Source: Mesostigma viride
Lineage: Eukaryota; Streptophyta; Mesostigmatophyceae; Mesostigmatales; Mesostigmataceae
Assembly: GCA_009746045.1 (NCBI GenBank)
Contig: RPFO01000038.1
Span: 1,386,576 to 1,450,575, forward strand
Direction: 5' to 3'
DNA: 64,000 bases
Under the pieces are notes generated by a model, which was not told the DNA's origin, searched no databases, and worked only from the letters and a program-made list of their open reading frames with translations. The translations under genes and the position numbers were made by a program. Of this stretch, positions 36,301 to 47,600 are shown piece by piece. How positions within the stretch are numbered: position 1 is the first letter of the stretch; the number at the start of each line of letters is the position of its first letter.

Positions 36301-39076
36301 CCTCTCTTGCCACAACATGAACGCCTTGCACCCTCCCCCATCCCATATGATAAGCGTCTCCTCCCCCTTACAATCAGTGCCCCTCTCTATTTGTTATATG
36401 GCAAACCCCCTTCATTACCATATGCGCCGTCCTTCCCCTTACAATTTGCCCCCCCCCCCCCCCCCCCTCCCCCCCCACCATGAGAGCCTCATCGGCGATG
36501 CGGTCCCACTCGCGGTAATACTCGCCACCGCTGCGCACGTCCTTGGGCCGCCGTGCCGCCTTGGCCTTGCTCTCTGCCCGCTTACGGTTGGCCTTCTCCA
36601 CCACCTCACGCGCGTTCCGGGGCTGCTCAGGGTCACCCTGGACCACGCCCCTCTCTGCACCAGCGGTGCCCGATGGCAGCTGGCGCACGTCACCGCCCCT
36701 CGAGCTCCCCCCGTTGGCCACCCTCTGCTTGTCCCGTAGCTGCCCATCCGCTTTCTTAACGTTGGACTGGTCAACCAGGACAACAAGAACAAGGGGGCAG
36801 AGTGGCAAGGAATGGGCGGCAGCGTGAGCCATAGTCAAGGCATGCACCATGGTGGCAACACACCAACAGCATGGCAAGTGGGCTAGTGCTCCAAAATTGA
36901 GTGGGGTCCAATCGAGATCGTCGCACGCAATGACCGATGTTCACGCACCTCCCATGCCGACAGCTCGTTGAGGAAGTTGTCAAGCTCCCTGGTGGCAGCT
37001 TGCCGCCTGCCACAGGAGGGGCAACAGCATGGTTGAATTACAGCAATGCGACTTTGTGAGGACTACTCTGGAGTGTTTCCGTGAGGAGGCACGGCCAGGC
37101 ACGGCCACATGAATGCGGGACTGGCTACCGAGAGGTAGCCTATGAGGCCGTGACAAACTAGACTTGTTAAGGAACACAAAAGACCCTCCCACACCGTCAA
37201 AGGCCCCCACTCCGTCCAGCCCAAGTCTCGTCCATGCAAGCACATGGCCAGCAATGCAGGCAAATGGTTCCATGTCCCATGGCAGCTGTCATAAAAGCAG
37301 CCATAAACCGCGGATGCCACGTATGGAATGCACACACACCAACACGCACCCACACACAGGTGGCGCTCACTTCACCCCTCTGGTACCATCCATGGTCGTG
37401 CGCTCCATCAACATCAACCTTCACATCAGCACACATTCACGCGATCACATCTGCCTTTCCCGCGCTCATCAACACGCCCTGCTGCAAAAGCCATCCTCAC
37501 TCCGCCAGCATCCGCCCTCGATCGCCCATCTCTACACCCGACCATCCGCGCACAGTCAAGACTAGCTTGCAACGACTCCTTTTGCCCACTCCACGCCTAG
37601 ACTCACTCGCCCACACTTGTAGCTGCACCTCACCACCCCCTTTGCACACCCTATACCCAGTCACCCAGGCTCATCTCGCACACCCAACACTTCCTCGTCA
37701 CCGCTCCCTCCTGCACCCCCCCTTGCTTGCCCACCCAACAAATAGACTCATGCATCGCCGCTCGTCGTGCCGACTGATGTCTATACGTACTCATCCGCGC
37801 TCATTTCGCCCACTACACACTCCCCCTCCCTTGCCCGCCCGTGTTTCCACGCACCCATCCGCGCTCATTTCGCCCACCACACACTCCCCCTCCCTTGCCC
37901 GCCCGTATTTCCACGCACTCATCCGCGCTCATTTCGCCCAACACACACTCCCCCTCCCTTGCCCGCCCGTGTTTCCACTTACTCGTCAGCGCTCATTTCG
38001 CCCATCGCGCTGGACCCCAGCTGTTGCAGGCGCGCGCGCACGGCGTCCGCGGTTTGAGGGAAGCCCTCCGTGCTGCTTTCACGACGCCCCGCCCACATGA
38101 GCACATGACATGCCGCGACGCCCCGCCCACATGACATGCCGCGACGACCCGCCCACCCGCCACGCAGCGACACCCCGCCCACATTACAAGCGCCAACAAA
38201 TGGGAGGGCAGGCCAAACACACAAGACCGCAACATAGTTAGCTGGCTGCATCCACCGAAGCACCAGTCCAGTAGGCAAGTTTAGGAGGAGCCACAGGCAT
38301 CAGAAGCTGTGTGGCTGGAAGGAGTTAACATCACAGGCCACGGCCAGCACGAACTATGCAAGCGGGTGCAACTTGTCAACCAATGTGGCGGCCGGCAGCC
38401 AGCAGCCACTTTCCAGCCCAGGTGTTTACAACGCCTGGCAGGAGAGGTGACTGGCCTAAATTACGGGTAGGCCTAGACAGATACGCACAATTCACAAGCC
38501 TCCACATGGGTAAGGGACGGCAGGGATGGTACACGGTTGGGACGGAAAGAAAATAGAGCGGGCATTTCTGCATGCCCGACTGCAACGGGAAAGGCAAAGG
38601 CGGGCTCTCTGATGCCCGTCAGGCAATTCCTGGAAAACACATACCCTGAACTCCAATACGATAAACCATCAAAGGCATCGGTCGTGCTTCCTTACTCCTC
38701 AAAAGATGTCGAAGGATCTAGTTCGATAGAGAAATGAGGGGAAAGCCTCGCGTTGCAATGTGCACATAATAAAGATCTGCAGTACTCCTCTTCACCATCA
38801 CACCTGCTTGGTGCTACGTACCGCATGTAGTGTTCGCAGCGACGCAGTTTCTCCACATCTTTGATGCTGTTAATCTTATCATACCTGCAGCACAAGGTAC
38901 CATCGGGTTGAAACCATGAACGCTCTCCGGTAAGGTGGCTGGCCATTTCCCTACACGCTGCAGACGATAAAGCAAAGATCGGTTTGGACGGGTGTACACA
39001 GCCGTGGCAACCCTTACGTGATTGTATCGAACTCCTCTTTCTCCTTGTCGGTGATGGTTATCTGAGCCGTTGCCAT
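18359..39076 (-). CDS. SPAG1: SPAG1/DNAAF13-like dynein arm preassembly factor (TPR + RPAP3_C), 22 exons
   Basis: SPAG1-type proteins are cytoplasmic co-chaperone scaffolds with HSP90/R2TP that preassemble axonemal dynein arms. Exons, high to low: 39018-39076, 38822-38884, 37983-38072, 36949-37006, 36479-36766, 35543-35803, 34860-34961, 34001-34130, 32678-32739, 31868-32398, 31060-31146, 30316-30384, 29731-29865, 28667-28720, 27664-27907, 26916-27202, 25654-25722, 24667-25125, 23683-23754, 19908-20018, 19206-19290, 18359-18444. The sum is 3402 nt (1133 aa, TAG stop), with all phases consistent. The N-terminus (YDKINSIKDVEKL) resembles the start region of SPAG1. Three TPR blocks follow: ~260-371 (EKEKGNEYFR...), ~525-645 (KEKGNQLFKRAKYEEAELCY) and ~790-863 (EKEKGNELFKKGWFDDAI). 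The end (~1017-1115; YRKIFGDSLTP, LASVNRFATTVMLL) is an RPAP3_C domain. Three TPR blocks plus RPAP3_C favour SPAG1 over RPAP3. The third-exon acceptor could be 3 nt upstream. Confidence 0.9.
20466..20640. repeat. CGGGCAA-rich degenerate repeat (left part, split by hAT)
   Basis: Short imperfect units (ACGGGCAACTAGC, GGCGACGGG) are repeated. The same sequence type resumes at 22085-22215, on the other side of the hAT element that split it. Confidence 0.6.
20641..22084. mobile_element. hAT-type DNA transposon with perfect TIRs and TSD (1.44 kb), in a SPAG1 intron
   Basis: The 15-bp terminal inverted repeats are perfect (CAGTGCTTTTACTAA at 20641-20655 and its complement at 22070-22084). They are flanked by an exact 8-bp target duplication CGGGCGAC (20633-20640 and 22085-22092). 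Subterminal regions carry many copies of a GGTTGAC motif, with a ~31-bp unit repeated three times at 20669-20765. The intact ends and exact duplication suggest a fairly recent insertion. No full transposase is present. The minus-strand frame around 20964-21240 codes an acidic serine-rich run followed by a lysine/arginine-rich tail that looks like the end of a protein. Confidence 0.9.
22085..22215. repeat. CGGGCAA-rich degenerate repeat (right part)
   Basis: This continues the repeat interrupted by the hAT insertion. GGGCCACGGGCAACTAGCAA resembles the segment near 20478. Confidence 0.55.
22671..23129. mobile_element. 459-bp foldback (long inverted repeat) in a SPAG1 intron
   Basis: Two arms of about 225 bp, from CGACTTGA(G/C)TGAAACTCG outward to the centre near 22900, are highly similar inverted copies with few mismatches. 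The centre contains a third, diverged copy of the GAGTTACGCCTGAA segment, so the middle can pair in alternative ways. No open frame spans it. It is best explained as a foldback/MITE-type element, and a transcript through it would form a long hairpin RNA. Confidence 0.8.
24462..24590. mobile_element. 129-bp palindromic MITE-like element in a SPAG1 intron
   Basis: The element begins AATAGCGCCGGACCC and ends with its complement GGGTCCGGCGCTATT. Pairing continues almost to a short centre (about 24525), giving a near-perfect hairpin with arms of roughly 60 bp. It lies in the intron between exons 24667-25125 and 23683-23754. The flanks show no target duplication longer than 2 bp. Confidence 0.75.
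25501..25660 (-). repeat. 30-bp tandem repeat spanning a SPAG1 splice donor
   Basis: Five units of 30 bp start at 25501, 25531, 25561, 25591 and 25621 and lead up to the true donor of exon 25654-25722. In gene sense each unit contains (T)GCAAGGTGGG, equivalent to the exon end TACAAG and donor GTGCG. The array thus carries repeated donor-like sites within the intron. Confidence 0.8.
25869..26197. repeat. 11-bp minisatellite (CACAACACTGC)n, ~30 copies
   Basis: A nearly perfect 11-bp tandem array lies in a SPAG1 intron, interrupted once by variants with AAGTC and ACGTC endings near 26000. Long antisense open frames over it are produced by the periodicity and are not genes. Confidence 0.95.
27439..27515. 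repeat. 18-bp minisatellite, four copies
   Basis: CGTGACATCATCCTGTCC is repeated about four times in a SPAG1 intron. Confidence 0.9.
28593..28687 (-). repeat. ~36-bp repeat spanning a SPAG1 splice donor, three copies
   Basis: In gene sense the exon end and donor (GGCAAGATGGTCATCAAGGAG followed by gtaggg) recur twice downstream as GGCAAGAAAGTTATCAACGAG + gtagggg and as GGCAAGAAGGTAATCAAGGC. The first true copy belongs to exon 28667-28720; the others lie in the intron. Confidence 0.75.
31131..31273 (-). repeat. Duplicated SPAG1 splice acceptor flanking a 29-nt G run
   Basis: The acceptor edge of exon 31060-31146 (AGCAGAGCTCCGCCT at 31131) is repeated at 31244 with its preceding tract. The two copies are separated by a run of 29 G (31170-31198) and about 45 bp. 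The upstream copy is intronic in gene sense. Confidence 0.75.
32807..33255. repeat. 46-bp minisatellite, about nine copies
   Basis: The unit begins GTGGGATGAAGAGGATAACC. Copies are nearly identical in the middle and diverge at the ends. It lies in the SPAG1 intron between exons 34001-34130 and 32678-32739. Long antisense frames over it are repeat artefacts. Confidence 0.93.
34746..34893 (-). repeat. 56-bp repeat spanning a SPAG1 TPR-exon donor, three copies
   Basis: In gene sense the last ~33 nt of exon 34860-34961 (coding VHTNRSMAYFK) with its donor are repeated at 34802 and 34746, exactly 56 bp apart, inside the intron. A further partial copy lies at about 34831. Confidence 0.85.
34993..35165. 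repeat. G-rich 8-9-bp minisatellite (GGGGGGCAG)n
   Basis: A purine-strand array of GGCAGGGGG and GGCAGGAGG units lies in a SPAG1 intron, about 20 copies. The G runs could form quadruplexes. Confidence 0.9.
35850..35893. repeat. 10-bp tandem repeat (GGGCCAGGTG)n
   Basis: Four to five copies of GGGCCAGGTG lie upstream (gene sense) of the acceptor of exon 35543-35803. Confidence 0.8.
37791..37998 (-). repeat. 64-bp repeat spanning a SPAG1 splice donor, four copies
   Basis: The exon end GGGCGAAATGAGCGC and the following donor region of exon 37983-38072 recur at exactly 64-bp steps (37799, 37863, 37927, 37991). The three intronic copies read GATGAGTGCGTGG where the real junction reads GACGAGTAAGTGG. 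Confidence 0.85.
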
Positions 39077-40267
39077 GCTTTTACTACGCTTCGTTAGACA
39101 GAAATCTCCCCAGATGTACCCTCGCTAAAATAGATCACTGCAATGACCCAGGAAAGCTGCAAGCGAGATGTGTCAAGGAAATATTCAATCCTGCAGGCCA
39201 CCTAGTAAACGCAAAATAGAGAAAGAGCCTGCTATTGTCATGAATAGATGGCTAATTATGGGTGGCGCGATGTGTGCGCATATTGCAGACACATTTATAA
39301 CCCTCGGTCGATGCAAAATCCGGACAGGTTGATGGCACGCGACAGCTTTTGTTGGCTTCGCCACCAAATCAGTCCTCACGACTCACCTCCTGTAAATTGT
39401 ACAACGCAAACTGCGACAGATTTCTGATACGGTAAACTGCTAAGGCAGGCTCTTTCGACTTTCGACAAAGCTGCTATCAAAATACCACTTCAGTTCCTAT
39501 TCGATGTATCCAGCCCCCCTTGGTTAAGTTGGTTTGTGTGGAAAGCTTGTGCTGCCAGTTGCTAGCAGCAAAATTTAGCAGCAGCGAAGTAGCTTCTCAA
39601 AATAGCATCCCCCGACCCCTCCACGGACGAACCCCCGACTTCGTGCAGTAGCCAACGCGGCGCTAACCAACGGCCTAAGAATATGTACCGGAATAGTGTA
39701 CCGATGCCTTAATGCTGTCGACGATACAAGCAAGGCATGTACGACTTCCGACTTCCGAGGCGGTGGAAAACCCCGCTCCTGTCATGTCACGTACTTAAAA
39801 CTGCGCGGGAAATTTGGACCGCCATGCTGCAGGTTGATGGTTGATTCACTTGATTGTGACTCGTGAGTCGTGAGCGTTAGCAGGTCGTGTCCCATCCAGA
39901 AGGGTGGCTTATCGCCACTTGCCTCGTTAGCAAGGGAACTTAGGGAGGTCATGCAGCCTTGATCAGCATTAGCGAGCAAATTGGGCAAGGAAATACAAAA
40001 TGGCAAAGCGTTTATCTTGGCGGCATTTTCCGTTGGAATAGGTCTGGGACGAATTATTTATTACCTAACAGCCCCAGTTACCCAACACGCTGCCAGCAAT
40101 CAACTGAGCAATAAATCATAGCCACACGGACGCTGGAGCTGGAAAGGCCTAGTTTTGGGGGCAGCTGTAACGCAAGAGGCTTACATAGTGACAGCTTTTG
40201 TCGAGAAACTTCGCTGCCGAAACGAGTTGAATTTCCAAACCACTTTGAACGGTAGCAACCCGACAAT
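39077..40267. promoter_or_regulatory. Shared intergenic region of two divergent genes (putative bidirectional promoter)
   Basis: 1191 bp separate the start codons of the SPAG1-like gene (minus) and the SMARCAD1-like gene (plus). Both starts have a purine-rich upstream context and a G after ATG. I see no clear TATA box. The region includes the 5' UTRs and promoters of both genes; shared control is inference. Confidence 0.55.
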
Positions 40268-41601
40268 ATGGACGAACTTCGGAAGAAATTAAATGAATGC
40301 AAAGGGGCAGTCAAAGCCTTTGAGAAAGGTTTTCAGAAGGAGCATGGGCATATTCCCAAGAGAGCCGACATGCCGCAAAGCATTGGTACGCGTATATGGA
40401 TGCACAGAATGGCAGGGAGAGCCGTATGCTGGACTGGCGCCGCGCTATTTCGTTCTGGGGTAGGAGGGACGGGTGTGGTGTATGTACGCGCGATCTGTCC
40501 CAGCAGGTTCACGCCTGTTCCTATTCTAGCAGGAGATATTCGGGATTACTTTCTGGGCGCTCGGCCCAACAAGAAAATGTTGCGTCTCCGCGTAGGCCTT
40601 CAACCAAAGAACTCCCCAACGTCTGCTTTGGGCTCCTGTACACTTCCCCGTTCAGCACGTTGGCAAGTCGCACTAGTTGGGCACATATCCAGGGTGTGTA
40701 CGTTGGTGGCAGCATAGCTTACGAGCAAGCACCCCTTATCAAGTGCTCCGATTCTCCAGCATGAGTATGTGTATGAGCATGCACCCATTCCACAGTAGGA
40801 GTATGTGTATGAGCATGCACCCAGCACGAGTACTTTGATACGGCCATCCTCAGAAAGTGTATAGGTCACTTGCATTTTGGAGGCTGCATCCTGCTTGGGG
40901 TGGAACCTTGCACGTTCATCCCCACGGTCCCTCTGGTTGGGCATGTTGTTAACACATGCACTTGATAGGTCATCCAACTTTATTCAGGTTACAGCATCCA
41001 TTCAGGGTAAAACCCAGGGTGCCTGGTAACTGAGGCCATCGGCCACCTCTCCCCATTCTACCTATCTGTGTGCACCCAGTCGCTGCCTACGAGGAGTACA
41101 AGCTGCTGAAGAAGAAATTCGACGAGCTGGTGACGCAGGGTGCCACGGTGGCTGCTGCCACCGCAAACCCGATTGATCAAGCGTCCGCATTTACCGCGGG
41201 AGACGGCAGCCATCCCCCACGAGCTGGCGATGACACACGAGAGAGCGTCATCCCTGCAGGCATCCCTGCGTCTGCTCCCCTGCAGCCGCAGCCGACTACA
41301 GCTACATTGGAGGTGCCTGGTGGAGGACGCGCGCCAGCGTGCCCCAACGAAGAGACTAGCATTCGCGGGGATCATCGGGAGAAAACAGCGGAAGAGACGA
41401 TTCGCCGTGTCCCCAAGATGCCCCTGGACACTTGTGGCGACGCGGATGGGTACATGGGTGGTGACGATTTGCCCATCCCTGCCGACAAGCCCCGGTCGGC
41501 CACCGTGGAAAACCTGAATGAGCGGCGGTACACCCCCGATGCGCCACCTGTCCCATCCCAAGCGGCCACTGCTGCGGAGGCAAGAGATCCACCGGCAGTG
41601 C

Positions 41602-41660
<59 letters not shown>

Positions 41661-44600
41661 CAAGCTGCGGGCGTGGGTGCGGGTGCTGGCAGCAAGAAGA
41701 GGTCCCAGCGGCGGCGGCGCGTGATGCCGGCGACGTTCGAGGGCTGCATGCGGCTATTTTTGTCGGAGCAGGCGAGCGAGGGGGACCTGGACATTATAGA
41801 GGAGAAGCGGAACCTGTTCGGGCCAGAGATACAGAAGGTGGGCCGCCCCTGCTGGGACCCTTGCCCCCCTCGCCCCCCTGAGCACCCCGTATCAGGGGAC
41901 TTGGATCCTCCTGCCATTCTTGCATTCGCCATCTTGCTTCGTCCCAGGGGCGTGCAAGCTCCACACTTTGTTCCCAATGCGTTCGTGGTTGCGCTGGATG
42001 GGGTTGGGTTGCGCACGGTTCCTGGTTGCTCTGGATGGGGTTGGGTCGCGCACGGTTCCTGGTTGCGCTGGATGGGGTTGGGTTGCGCACGGTTCCTGGT
42101 TGCGCTGGATGGGGTTGGGTTGCGCACGGTTCCTGGTTGCGCTGGATGGGGTTGGGTTGCGCACGGTTCCTGGTTGCGCTGGATGGGGTTGGGTTGCGCA
42201 CGGTTCCTGGTTGCGCTGGATGGGGTTGGGTTGCGCACGGTTCCTGGTTGCTCTGGATGGGGTTGGGTTGCGCACGGTTCCTGGTTGCGCTGGATGGGGT
42301 TGGGTTGCGCACGGTTCCTGGTTGCGCTGGATGGGGTTGGGTTGCGCACGGTTCCTGGTTGCGCTGGATGGGGTTGGGTCGCGCACGGTTCCTGGTTGCG
42401 CTGGATGGGGTTGGGTTGCGCACGGTTCCTGGTTGCTCTGGATGGGGTTGGGTTGCGCACGGTTCCTGGTTGCGCTGGATGGGGTTGGGTTGCGCAAGGT
42501 AAAACCTAGGACCATATACTCGAGTCGTAATCGAAATCAACTGGACTGGTTGTCTCGTTTACTGACAAGGCTAAAGATATTTGTAATCACCAGCCCATTT
42601 CTGCCTCATCCAAGTTCAACGCTGGAATGAGTAATGAATGTAACCAGCGCGAGTTTGCAGTAAGCGAAAACACCCTGCCGCCTGGATACACAGCACACCT
42701 CACGTACCCTCCTGGATAAGGGAATGCGATGGGAAGTTGATCTGGCGGCTTCCCTGTTGCATACGCGGTGCCATCCAAGGTTGTATTCCTTCCAGTGCCA
42801 AAGCACATGATCCACCGTCCATCCCCAGGCAGGCAGTATGGAGGATGCATGGATGCATGAATTGCTTGGGTACTGGGCTCCCTGTCTTATCCCCTCCCCC
42901 TTCTTGATCCCAAGCTCGCAGCGCCTTCCGTGGCTGGGCATGCGGTTTCTACCCCCGGCCATTTCACCATTTTCCGTTCCACCCTGGTCTGCATGTTGCT
43001 CATACAGGAATGGAGTCTTCCTATAAGCATGAATGTGTCTTCCTGTAAGAATGGATAAGAATGGAGTATTCCTACAAGAATGGATTAGAATTTATTCCAG
43101 CCACCATTCTAGTGAGTGGTTAGCTTGCACAGCCGTTTCATGACACTGAGATCAGCCCCTGCTGGTGTCACCACACTTGCCTGTGTCGGTGTTTCTGCAA
43201 CAGATCGTGAACGTGAGCCTGGTGGCCCATCGCAAGAGAAAGCGACAACGCGAGGCCGCAGCAAGGCGACAGTCCCTGGGGGACGACAGCGACAGTGAGG
43301 ATGCCGTGGGCAGGCGGCGGCGGAAGAGGGGAGGGGCCGCGGCAGGGGCCGTGCCACGCAGGGGCCGGCACATCGCCTGTGGGTCCCTGCCTGCTGTGTT
43401 TATCGCACACCCAAGCTAGCACAGGATGACGGCAGCACCAGCATGCTCTGCGGTGCCTTTTGAGGACTGCCATCTTGTGGGTGGTTACAACACTTGCTTT
43501 CATTGTAGTTTCGGGAGCGCTTCTATGGTTGACACCTGGCGCACATCGTGTTTCTTTGCAGCTGTGTGGCCCTTCCATCCAAGAGACAGCCACTTGCCGG
43601 CTCAGTTCCGAAGCACCGCGTGTCCCCTTAGCTTCCTTGGCGATCGCTGCGCTGTTTTGCTCGAGGCATCGGCTCAAGTTGGTATCCAAAAGAAGCGATC
43701 ATGGCTGTTTGTGCATACGGGTCGTCGCTGCCTTGGGCCCCTGGTGTCCCACATGAGTTGTTCGTGCTCACGTCCCTTTGTTCTCGCCTGCCTGGCTGTC
43801 CCCATGCCTGCTTGTACCGGCCTGGCTGCTACCAGTCCTGCAAGATGATGCCGGCGTCGATGACAAGAGCGCGGCTTCCTCTGCAGAAGAGGAGGACGAG
43901 GGCCACGCCAGCGAAGGGGAAGGCTCTGACAGTGGCTCTGATGGCGCCGCCAAGAGGCGCGGATCTGGGGGCAAGAAGGGGTCGACGGGAGGAGGGGAGG
44001 AGGCGGCCGCGCGGAAGGCGGTGCTGAGCGTGATCGACCAATGCGCACTGCTGCAGAAGCGACTGCAAAAGGATGTGAGTAAGCCATGCTGTAGCTGGTT
44101 GCTATACTCTCGTGCTGGCGTGTAGTAACCAGCAGATATGCTGCTCTGCCTTTAGTCATGTGGTAGCACCCCCTATCATTGTTGGTCTCAAGGTGCAGGG
44201 GGTACCTCCATGAGCCCTGCATAATTCCTGCTGTGTCACTCAACTCTATGAACCCGGTTGTCTGTTTTAAACACGTTTTACCAGGAGCGGGCGGCTGAGG
44301 CCGACACAGGGGCGGTGAAGGCTGCCATCGACGCCCACATCGCGGGCATCCCCCTCAAGCCCTACCAGGTGGGCAGCCCTCGCGATTGCTGCATGTTGGT
44401 TGGGATGCATGTAGGTCTGGATCATGCTGGTCTCGATGCATGTTGATTTGGAGGCTTTCGGGCTTGGATGCATTCTGGCCTTCATGTTACTTGGTTTGGA
44501 GATGGCCGTGGGCGGGCACCTTGATTTGGAGGGGACCGTGGGAATGCGGGAAAAAAAAAAAAACTCTTATGTCACAGTGCTATCTTATATTACTCCGTGG

Positions 44601-47600
44601 GCCAAGGCCCCCTTCACACTTTTCAACTGGCTTGAAGCCCCTCGGTGGCTTTGTATGCCCTCCACGCAGGAGGGGGGATGTCCCCCTCCTCTCCACGCCC
44701 CTTGAACCTCCCGCTCACCGTATCTTGACCATTCCCTCTCCATCCTCCCCCTGAATGCGCTGTCCAGGTTGCGGGCGTGCACTGGCTGCTACGTCTCCAC
44801 CGGCACGGCCTGTCGGGCATGTTGGGCGACGAGATGGGCCTGGGCAAGACCATCCAGACGGTGGCCTTCATCACCTGCCTCATCAAGCAGCAGCCGGCGG
44901 GTGTGCGGAGGCAGGTAGGCGCCGGTTGTTGAGGCAAAGGCACACCCAACGGGTCTTGGCTGCAAGTTATAACGACATGGTGGAATCAGCATCAAACAAT
45001 ATGAAGCGGTCGACCAATAGAGGTATCAAGCAGTAGAGGCATCCAGCGACAATGCAAGGTGCCTGCAGGTAGGCAGTACACTCATGCCAGTTTGCAAAGG
45101 TTCCCGCCTGAGGTATGCGGCTAGAACTGATGAATTCAATGACCCACGCTTTGGCTTGTGGTGGCCATTTCATGTGCGGGTTGGGGCCCATCGCTGTTGC
45201 TGCCATTTTGCACCCTTGACCAGACCCCTCAGCTCCTGTGGCTGCATGCACCCTTTGCTCTCTTGCCCGCCCACCTCGCCCTTTTGCCCGCACGCCTCGC
45301 CCCTTTGCCCGCACGCCTCGCCCTTTTGCCCGCACGCCTCGCCCCTTTGCCCGCACGTCTCGCCACTTTGCCTGCATGCCTCGCCCTTTTGCCCGCACGC
45401 CTCGCCACTTTGCCTGCACGCATCGCCCTTTTGCCCGCACGCATCGCCCTTTTTCCCGCACGCCTCGCCCCTTTTCCCGCACGCCTCGCCCCTGTGCCCG
45501 CACGCCTCGCCCCTTTGCCTGCACGCCTCGCCCTTTTGCCTGCACGCCTCGCCCCTTTGCCCGCACGCCTCGCCACTTTGCCCGCACTCCTCGCCACTTT
45601 GCCTGCACGCCTCGTTCTTTTTCCCGCACGCCTCGCCCTTTTGCCCGCACGCCGCGTTCTTTTGCACGCACGCCTCGCCCTTTTGCCTGCACGCCTTGCC
45701 CTTTTGCCCGCACGCCTCGCCCTTTTGCCCGCACGCCTCGCCCCTTTGCCCGCACGCCTCGCCCCTTTGCCCGCACGCCTCGCCCCTTAGCTTGCACGCC
45801 TCGCTCTTCTGCCCGCACGCCGCGCTCCTTCACCGGCACGCCTCGCCACTTTGCCTGCATGCCTCGCCCTTTTGCCCGCACGCCTCGCCCTTTTGCCTGC
45901 ACGCCTCGTCCTTGTGCCCGCAGTTCCTCGTCGTCGCCCCCGGCAGCTTGCTGGAGAACTGGCGCAACGAGGTCAAGCAGTGGAGCCCACAGCTGCGGCC
46001 GGTCATCTACCATGGGTCCCTGGAGGAGCGCCAGGAGCTCAGGGAGCGGCTGCTAGCAGAACGTGAAAGCTTCGACGTGAGTGCTGCACAGCCGGTCGAG
46101 TGGCATGGCTGTGGATGAGCTCAATGCTGGCATTTGTCACCGTCACCGTGGCAAAAGCGCTGCTATTCGCCGCAAACACTGACGATTTCGGTGATGTCTC
46201 TTTTCTCCTTGGTGAGGATGGTTGCGGACACAGCTGCCAAGTACATTGGGGAGGATGCGCAGGGCAAAAAGGGCAAGGGGGTGCTTGCTGGCCTGGCCCA
46301 GCCGTGCATGTCCACAAGGATCGTCGTGCCACCAAGGCTTAGACCGTCAAGGACCTGTTTCTTCTCACGGTCTGAAGAGCACAGCCACTTGTGTTTGATG
46401 CTTGCATCTGCATCGGCCTTGTGCCTTGCTTGCGCCATCGTTGTGCCGTCCTTTGCCTTGCCCTCCCCCGGCGCTGCCCGGCAGGTGCTGGTAACCACCT
46501 ACTCCCTGTTTGAGCGCGACAGCGAGGTCCAGCAGGCGGACCGCGCCTTCTTCCGCAAGTTCAATTTCCACCACCTGATCCTGGACGAGGCCCACTCACT
46601 CAAGGTCATGACCACGCAGCGCTACAAGAACCTCGCACGGGTGAGTGGCGTTGGCTCCAGCCTTGGCGGACATGGCCCCCGGATTATGTTCTAGTTCTGG
46701 GGCCCTTGCGTGCCAGTGTGCGCCAGCAGGCAGTTGCATCTGGGAGATGGGCGCAGGTGCCAGAATTGCACGAGTTTATGCATCAGTATAGGCTGCTTGG
46801 CACTGGGCATGTGAGCGGCATTGACTATGACGATGGTAACGTTCCTCCACACATGTAGGTAGGTCTTTGACTTTGCAAGACAGCCATGGCTGGGTCCATC
46901 CAAAGAGCCATCCCTCAGGTGGCTGGATTTCGATTCCAATTCCATCGACCGGCTCACTTGCACAGGACACAGAGTAGTATAGATTTAGACATAATTTCTA
47001 CTCAGCCTGGCAACCTCCATTAACAACCCTGTGTGGAACATTCACTTTACAAATAAGTAAGCCTCACATGCGCGTGCATACGGCATGTCCCTAATATCAC
47101 GTGCGCCTTGCTCGGCGGCCCCACACACCCCGATAAACCCACAACCATGGCGCGTGTCACATGACAACCACACGGCGATGGCACATGCCACGACCCCACG
47201 ACAAATCAGCTACGAGCGGAGCACCGGCTGCTGCTCACGGGCACCCCCCTGCAGAACAACCTGGGGGAGCTTCTCACCCTGCTCTCCTTCCTTATGCCCT
47301 CGATCTTCGACAAGCGCAACAAGGATCTCTGCGCGCTCTTTGCTGCTTCGGTGGCCAGCGGGGGGGCCGGCGACGGAGCAGGCGACGGCTTCCAAAAGGA
47401 GGAGTTTGTAGCCAAGGTAAGCGGCGCTGCAGGACACGTGACGGCTGTGCTGCAGGAGGCTTGGGTGAGGCCTGCGCTGATGGATTGCAGGGCGGGGGGT
47501 GTATAGTATTTGTGGCGTGCTGGTGGTTACAGAATGGGGGTTTCTCTACACCTAGTCCATCGTGCTATTATATGGCTCACAGCTATCTGTCCTGGTCTGA

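Noticed and set aside
18359-39076. Naming the TPR gene RPAP3
   Set aside because: RPAP3 has two TPR blocks; this protein has three plus a SPAG1-like N-terminal segment, so SPAG1 fits better, though both share the RPAP3_C domain.
41372-42630. Several open frames of 158-479 codons with repeated [17 protein letters not shown]-type or [12 protein letters not shown]-type peptides
   Set aside because: A product of the 37-bp array; the genuine exon ends at 41837 and the peptides have no non-repeat content.
44967-46118. Long open frames on both strands (up to 348 codons)
   Set aside because: They are created by the 21-bp minisatellite; the peptides are simple repeats, and the true exon there is only 45924-46076.
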